Assembly: GCA_037349315.1 (NCBI GenBank)
Contig: JBAIAC010000007.1
Location: 6,696,001-6,760,000, forward strand
Length of the DNA: 64,000 nt
From: Chelydra serpentina
Taxonomy: Eukaryota; Chordata; Testudines; Chelydridae
Direction of reading: 5' to 3'
Part shown: positions 57,946 to 64,000 of the stretch, piece by piece
Position numbering within the stretch: the stretch's first letter is position 1
Layout: each line of letters opens with the position of its first letter
Made by a program: the position numbers and the translations under genes
Notes under the pieces: model-generated
The model's database searches: none
Told to the model about the DNA's origin: nothing
What the model saw: only the letters and a program-made list of their open reading frames with translations

Positions 57946-60920
57946 TCTGCATAAAGGGTCCTGATCCTGTGAGGTGCTGAGCACCCTTCTACTCCCTTAG
58001 TGGGCTGCATAAGTTTATTGGCACAATTGTAGATATATCAGAGTTTTCTCTGGAGTGTCTGCCCAGGGAAATAGCAGCTACTGAAATACAGAGCTGAGCA
58101 CATATGTATTGTTGGCTAAGCCCTAACAAACAAGAATAAACTAGTTAGTAGCTGTCCCGGGTAGGGAACGTTTCCCCGACCAACAATGAACGGAATACAT
58201 GTGGCAAATGCTGACTTAATGGGAGACAAGTGGGGAAATCCACTGATGTCCATAGGAATCCCCTGTGTGACTCAAAAGGGGATATAGCCCTTGGTAGTGA
58301 ACTGGCATCAGTTTAAGCAATGAAAGGGTGGGAGGAATTCATCAAGGGAAAATACACGCTGAAAATCAAGGAGAACTATATCGGGCCAAATTCATCCTGC
58401 GTGTAAGTCCACTGAGTTTAGTGTGGTTACAGCAGGGATGAGTTTGGCCTATGGAGTCACATTCTGCTCAAAGACACTCATGTGCAATTCCTATGGAACT
58501 CAGTGGGAGATTTTTCTCTCTTTCTCTGACAGTAGAAACTGGCCCTGTACCAAGAGAGAGTGCTGAAAAACTACAGTAGGAACAGCTCAGCGAAGCGTGA
58601 GTAAGTAATGAATAAAACCCTCTGGAAAAAACTATCAACACTAATGAATATTTAAAAAAAAAAACCAACCTCAGTGTTTACAGGGAAGAGATCTAGCCAG
58701 CTGTTTAATGCCATCCCTGGCATATCCTGGATTTGAACAAGTGTGTGTGTGTGGGGGGGAAACGGACAGAATTTATCTCAACCACTCTTCCACTGGTGCA
58801 GAAATTCATTCGCCAGTTCCTCAGTCCAGTGCCCCCACAGCACAGAGGACCTAAAGCTTCATGAAAGGGGCAGCTGGGCACCCCTGTATCATAGCACCCC
58901 AGTCTCATAAGGGCCCATCCCCTGTCAGAATGTCTTGGGCCAGCAGAACAATCCCTAGACGAGTGTTCTAGCTAGCACAAGTTCAGACAGCCCTGTGACT
59001 TCTCTGATTTCCGCTGGGGCGTGGTGTGGCCCCAGGATTAGAGAAGGCAGAAAGAGAGCACAGAGCCACTTCTGTGCTCTTGTCAGCTGGGCTGGCAATG
59101 AACTCACTACAATGGAGGACTGAGCCCTCCACTTTGAAGTATAAAATTAGGCACTTTTTAAATCCCAAATTTTGTTAATTTGTTACCCCCAAAATGTACA
59201 ATATCTCACCTTGCAAGCATTAAACCCGATCTTTCAGCCCCTCGCTCCCCTGAGTCAGTTTGCTGTTTTGGTTCACTGTAATACAATAGGTTAATTTTTT
59301 AAGTGTTCCCCAGAAATTCACCATACAGGTCCATGGTAAGTCATGGAGTTAAAGCCCCTGCACGTGTATTTTACAAAGTGTGGCTATACCCTAAGAAGCT
59401 GCTCGGTAACAATGCTACGGTGGAATTTCCATATTTGTTGTGTCGCATTGATTTCCATTTGCAAATAGAAAGGTGGTCCCTAACTGTCAGCCTCACAAAC
59501 TCAATCTGAGCTCTCCCAGTCAGGGTATCTTCCCTTTTAGACATCACCAACAGTGGTGCAAACAGGTAGACAAGGGCAGAGGTCAGAGCTCCAGCAATCT
59601 TCAGCAGGCATAGAGTCCCTTGGGAATGACAGACAGCTGGGGTAGATTAGAGCAGCCCCTAGGTGACTCTAAGCTGTAGGCAGGACCAGTCAGCCAGCTC
59701 CCATATCCACTCCCTCTCTGCTGCATCCTGTGAAAGCAGTGAAGAGTCTGGGCCATTATCTATTTAGAGGTGAAGTTCCCCAAAATTTTAAACAGCAGAC
59801 AATCAAAAGACAGATCCATTCTCTCTCTCACATGCCTTGTGAATTGAGCTATGTATTTGCATTGGAGGGAGACTAGAGATATTCCCCCCAACACTCCCAA
59901 GCAGATGGCCTGAAAAAGAATAAGGCACAGTGATAGCGTGAATTAAGGCACTTATCCATCACCTTAACAGACCTCAGTTCTGATCTGACTGAGGCCATAA
60001 ATTTGGTCATGCTGTAGGTTTGGTGCTTCCAATCTAGTCTCTACTGGACCTTTGTTCGTAGCATAAAAGGCACCACACAGTCTGGTTGTCTCTGTTTTAA
60101 AGGGACCCTACTAGCTCAAGCTGTTGCAGATCTGGATTGAAGTGCATTTGGCGACCTGAGTAATGGGGAAGCCGCTTTGCCCCACATACAATTACAGCGC
60201 CTGGTTGTAAAACACCTATCTTTAAGCAATGCCTCCTTTTCACAGGCACTAGGATTAGACTCCCATTTCAGTATGTTTTATTTAAGTAATCTCCTGCTCT
60301 CCCAACCCCCAGGTTAACTGAGGGAGCAGCACTATACTGAGCTATCCTTAACATAGCAAAGGTCACCCTAACATAAGACCCTTGAGTGACAAGAATAACA
60401 GGTGAAGTGGAAGCTAGACTGGAGGCCAAACCCTAAAATCTGAATTACTCACTACTGGATGATTCCTTTTTGATAATTACAGGCCAGGTCCTGAGGTTCT
60501 TGCTAAGGTTTTTACTCAGTCCTTAGTTAAATCCATCCCCTCTGTTGTGTGAACTTTGTGTGAGCTAAGAACCAACACTAGACAAAGACCTTTAACATTT
60601 GGCCCGACAGCAGCAGCAGGAACATTTCCCAGGATCTGAGCATTAGCAAAATGAAGTTGTACACGCTCCATTCACAAGACTTGAGATTGGCCACCACAAG
60701 CCAACTCATTTTTATGGATGGAAGGAGTTCTAACTACACCATGGATTCTTTCAGGCAGACTGTTCCAGCCATCAAAAAGCTATTTGTTCATCTGAACTAT
60801 TTTTTTACCAATCTGGCCGTCCTCCCCGCCCCCATTCCTGTGGCCAACACAACTCATGGAAGAGCCTGACTTGTTGCTTCCGCTGCTGAGTTTGTGTAGG
60901 GTTAGCACAATTTCAGAGCG
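57946..60920. other. Intron sequence with no recognised gene
   Basis: A short TG/G microsatellite lies at about 58740-58758. Otherwise nothing recognised. Confidence 0.45.
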
Positions 60921-60922
60921 TA

Positions 60923-61288
60923 CAGTAGAACTTCAGAGTAACGAACTGACCGGTCAACCTCATACCTCATTTGGAACCAGAAGTATGCAATCAGGCAGCA
61001 GCAGAGACAAAAAATAACGCAAATACAGTACAGCGCTGTGTTAAACACAAACTACTAAAAAATAAAGAGAAAGTTTAATTTTTTTTTGACAAGGTAAGGG
61101 AACTTCTGTGCTTGTTTCATTTAAATTAAGATGGTTAAAAGCAGCATTTTTCTTCTACATAGTAAAGTTTCAAAGCTGTTTTAAGTCTATGTTCAACTGT
61201 AAACTTTTGAAAGAACCACCATAACATTTTGTTCAAAGTTACGAACAACCTCCATTCCCGAGGTGTCCGTAATGCTGAGTTTCTACTG
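60923..61288. mobile_element. Tc1/mariner (pogo/Tigger-like) MITE with TA target
   Basis: Ends CAGTAGAACTTCAGAGTAAC and TGCTGAGTTTCTACTG are inverted and flanked by TA (60921-60922, 61289-61290). The interior contains further gttacgaac words and is AT-rich. 366 bp, no transposase frame. Confidence 0.8.
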
Positions 61289-61915
61289 TATTTGTTAATG
61301 GTTATTTATTTCTTCACCAGATCCCAGACCTATGCTCATGGAGGTTATGCCAATGGGGCTGATCCTATAAACATCTTGGCATCTGAGTAAGCTCACTCAC
61401 ATGCGTAAGTGTTGCAGAACCAGGCTTGTTGTTTGTACTGATATGTTTTAGTTTGTTGATAATGAGGTCATGAAAACAAGCAGATATAAAATTAAGACTA
61501 AACCATGAAAAGTTCTGGTCTTACTGTCCTAATTTAGGGTAAACATCCAGTGGGTTGCATGGAGGTAAAGGATCTAATAACCACCACTACCTCACCGCTT
61601 TCTGTTCAAGCTGCAAGCTTTTCCGACCTGCCTTGGCTAATTAAAACAGTGAGCACTTCACACCTAATTGTGTTTTCAAAAATCCAACCACAACCTTCTC
61701 TCAGATGAGAGGAAAGGAGAAAGAAGGGACGAACCCTCAACTAGTATGAGTCGCACTGCTTAACGCGCTACTAGATGGTGCCCACATGCCAGGGTTATGG
61801 GCACGATATATGAAACTGAATAGAGTAGAAAGGCAGTTTGACTACAGTCAGGACTGCAGGATTGGACCCAAATAAATTCTAATGAAAACGATATAAAGGT
61901 ACAAGGGCCCAGGCT

Positions 61916-62165
61916 CAGTAGCGGCGCCAGGGTTTTTGCCGCCCTAGGTGGCAGCGTTCCTCCACCCTAATCGGCGGTGCTTCGGCTGCAGCTCCTCTGA
62001 AGCTGTGTTCTCAGCGGCGTTTCAGCGGCCGATTTTCTTGCTGCCAAATCGCCGCCTGGAAATGAGTTGCCGCTGAAATGCCGCCGAGGGCGGCGAAATG
62101 CTGCTCCCCAAATCCTGCCACCCTAGGCGACCGCCTAGACTCGCCTAGTGGAAGCACTGGCCCTG
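61916..62165. mobile_element. hAT-type MITE, 250 bp
   Basis: Starts CAGTAGCGGCGCCAGGG, ends AAGCACTGGCCCTG; flanks cccaggct (61908-61915) and cccaggcc (62166-62173), 7 of 8 identical. The interior is a series of gccgcc/ggcggc words that can fold. Confidence 0.85.
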
Positions 62166-62170
62166 CCCAG

Positions 62171-62545
62171 GCCATGTCTACACTACAAAATTAAGCCGAC
62201 AACTTACGTCGGCATAGAGTAATTACATCGCTTGTGCATGTCAACACATCATTCCTGGTGTCGGCTGTGTGCATCCTCACCAGGAGCGCTTGTATCAATT
62301 GTACTGTCAGTGCGGGGCATTGTGGGATGGCTCCTGAAAGCCAGTAACAGTTGACTCTTGTACACCGACACTGCATCGACCTAATTACATCAACCGTGAC
62401 TCTACGCCGCTCGTGGAGGTGGAGTTATTAAGTTGGCGTGGGGGGCCAGTTATGTCAGCGGGACTGAAATTGAAGTGTGGACACTTCCACAGCGGAGGTA
62501 AGCTGCCTTGCATCAACCGAACCAGACTCCAGTCTTTCTACTAAC
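62171..62545. mobile_element. Harbinger-like MITE, right end decayed
   Basis: Starts gccatgtctacactacaaaa; the interior has acaacttacgtcggcatag, ggggcattgtgggatggctc and tcgtggaggtggagttatta; the right side contains agtgtggacacttccac and ttgcatcaaccgaacc. It abuts the hAT insert, whose target duplication overlaps its left edge. Confidence 0.65.
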
Positions 62546-62554
62546 TGTATAGAC

Positions 62555-62880
62555 AGATTTATAAGAGCAGAAGGGACCATTGTGATCATCCACTCAAACC
62601 TCCCGCACAGCACAGGCCATAGGACTCCACCCACAGATTCTGACATCAACCCAGTAACTTGTGGCTGAACTAGTGCAGTTCTTTTAGAAATACCTCCCCC
62701 CTGGATTTAAAGAGCGGACGTATCAACCACACCCTTTGGTGAGCAGTTCCAGTGGTTAATTACCCTGCATTGTTAAAGATATGTGCCTTGTTTCCAGTTT
62801 GAATTGGTCAAGCTTCAAACTCCAGCCCATTGGTCTTGTTATGCCTTTGCCAGCTAGATTAAAAATCCCTCCTACATTAA
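62555..62880 (-). mobile_element. CR1 LINE 3-prime fragment close to the RTN1 exon
   Basis: Reverse-oriented CR1: agcagaagggaccattgtga, tcacccagtaacttgtggct-like words, ctggatttaaagagcggacg and gttccagtggttaattaccc. It lies in the same orientation as RTN1, and its 5-prime edge is about 70 bases from the splice donor. Confidence 0.78.
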
Positions 62881-62951
62881 TCATACACATCCCCTATTAG
62901 CTGCAATCAAGAAAAACATGTTACTGAGACAACATAAATTTCTGGATTTAC

Positions 62952-63734
62952 CTTTTTGCTTATTTAAAAATGGCAGTGAGGGTGAAGCCAAGGGACTTCT
63001 TTTCCCAGAGTCCTTGGAAGACCGTTTACTTTGGTTAACAACTGTTGCTTCAAGTGGCTTCTTCTGAATGATTTTTTCTTTTAGTTCTTCAGTACCGATG
63101 GCAGAGGTTGGTGGCTCAACACTTACTTTGGGTGCAACAAAAGAGCATTTCAGATAGGAGGCAGAGTCAGCTAGATTTTCCCTGTTCATCCTACTCTCTG
63201 TTGTCTTACTTACTTCAAAGTCGGAAGCATCAGTTCTCGAACCACTCTCTTCCTGGATTATGTCCATGATTATTGGTTTCATGAGAGGAGAATCTTGCTC
63301 CCTCTTGGGACTTTCTTCAGAAGCTGAAGAGGCATCGCATGACTCAATAATCAGTTCGCTGTCGAGTTCAGCTTCACGCTCTTCCCTCAGGATACTGTAC
63401 TGTATTGAAGGAGAAGCAGGCGAAGGGGGAGGCCCTCCGATATGACTGAAGGTCATGTAGCTGGAGTGTAGCACCTCTTCAGCAGCTAGCGGGTCTTCTG
63501 AGACCAGCTCTATCTCAGAGTCACCAGACTCAGCACTGCTGGCTTCGTTATCTAAGGGGGATGAAACTGCTGGACGCCCTGGCTTGCTTTTCGGATCTTG
63601 TTTTTCTCTGTAAAGACCTGGTGAACGCTGGGCTTCAGAGGTTTCAAAGGAAAAGCCCTTTGCTTCTTTAATGGCACCGATAAGCTCATCCTCTGACAGG
63701 CTGCATTTACCTTGAGATTCTGAGCCAGATGGTT
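62952..63734 (-). CDS. RTN1: RTN1 large isoform-specific coding exon (RTN1-A/-B; probably exon 3), internal exon
   Basis: Reticulon 1 is an endoplasmic-reticulum membrane-shaping protein abundant in neurons and neuroendocrine cells; this exon belongs to the long N-terminal cytosolic part, not the membrane domain. The exon is 783 bp and open throughout. It starts with EPSGSESQGKCSLSEDELIG, carries the conserved stretch SPASPSIQYSILREEREAEL followed by ESCDASSASEESPKREQDSP, and ends in FLNKQK. I recognise these as RTN1 from memory of the human protein. The protein is acidic and serine-rich, with no membrane segment. The acceptor AG (63735-63736) follows a pyrimidine-rich tract, and the donor GT (62950-62951) reads aaaag|gtaaat. 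Both boundaries are phase 1, so skipping the exon keeps the frame. The first codon (Glu) is split, with its G in the previous exon outside the window. The C-terminal third diverges most from human. Gene identity is near certain; the exon number is from memory. Confidence 0.96.
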
Positions 63735-64000
63735 CTGTTATCCCATGCAGAGAGAGACAGAAAGAGATAGAGAGAGAAAAAACACAATGTTGTTAACAAA
63801 GATAACTTCTGATTGCTTTAAATCACTGTCTGTTGCCTAACCAAACACAGATTTAGCTAGCAGGACTGGTTACACAAGCAGGCAACATTACCTTTAATAA
63901 TAAACAATTATACCTAGCTCTGAGACCTATGGATGGAAAGGTCAGTGTCATCGTATGCCCAAAGTCTCCCAGCAAACTAAGATTGGCTATTTTTTAAATA
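63735..64000 (-). other. RTN1: RTN1 intron upstream of the large exon, with acceptor
   Basis: The stretch contains the 3-prime end of the preceding RTN1 intron. Read on the minus strand, a long run of ctctct/tttct (about 63751-63780) precedes the AG at 63736-63735. The rest is AT-rich intron with no recognised repeat or exon. Confidence 0.85.

Larger units (their letters stand above)
17029..62951 (-). other. RTN1: RTN1 intron between the large exon and the RTN1-C first exon
   Basis: For the RTN1-A transcript this is intron from the GT donor at 62951-62950 onward; the intron continues past the RTN1-C exon and out of the window. I looked for reticulon homology domain exons (AIDLLYWRD and following) on the minus strand and found none. 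The content is unique intron DNA plus the repeats listed separately. Confidence 0.85.

Overview
The window is vertebrate nuclear DNA and most likely from a turtle. The supporting signs are a tRNA-derived SINE with a CR1-type tail, many CR1 3-prime ends on both strands, MIR/CORE-type SINEs, many short hAT- and Harbinger-type non-autonomous DNA transposons with intact target-site duplications (TSDs), and no L1 or Alu. A crocodilian is the main alternative. There are no prokaryotic signals (operons, ribosome binding sites, CRISPR), and nearly all open frames are chance frames in intron or repeat DNA.

Only one protein-coding gene is visible: RTN1 (reticulon 1), on the minus strand. Two coding pieces are present. 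The large isoform-specific exon of RTN1-A (62952..63734) has a clear acceptor, a clear donor and phase 1 at both ends. About 45.9 kb further along the gene, at 16968..17028, is the tiny alternative first coding exon of the short neuronal isoform RTN1-C (20 codons plus one base). No long open frame reveals it, because a different frame is open across it. Both exons end in phase 1, so both can splice to the same shared reticulon-homology exons. Those exons are not in the window and should lie left of position 1. Positions 1..62951 are therefore RTN1 intron, split by the RTN1-C promoter and first exon, and 63735..64000 is the preceding intron.

The rest is a layered repeat landscape. 1..5 kb: a head-to-head Penelope-like foldback, a GC-rich double hairpin, CR1 and Harbinger-type pieces, and a 57-bp exact direct duplication. 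5..14 kb: a hAT MITE, the tRNA SINE, a MIR-like SINE, a CR1 with a foldback start and an intact 3-prime end, and a 413-bp hAT element. 14..18 kb: mostly unique sequence around the RTN1-C promoter. 18..27 kb: GC-rich hAT composites, a Penelope-like copy holding a 57-bp hAT insert, MIR-like SINEs and two large foldback transposons. 27..40 kb: old CR1 remnants, a second head-to-head Penelope-like copy and a 701-bp hAT MITE. 39.6..41.1 kb: a 1,153-bp solo LTR beside a 206-bp hAT MITE. 41..48 kb: Harbinger-type and hAT MITEs, including a 743-bp GC-rich one. 50..57 kb: a CA microsatellite, MIR-like SINEs, a 612-bp solo LTR, a SINE split by a MITE and a partial LTR. 60.9..62.9 kb: a pogo-like MITE, a hAT MITE abutting a Harbinger-type element, and a CR1 ending about 70 bp from the RTN1 splice donor.

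The observations most worth following are the RTN1-C exon and its promoter, the loss of the presumed RTN1-B start methionine, and the hammerhead-ribozyme-like core shared by three Penelope-like insertions with 10-13 bp TSDs. Family names for repeats come from memory and sequence structure, without a database search.
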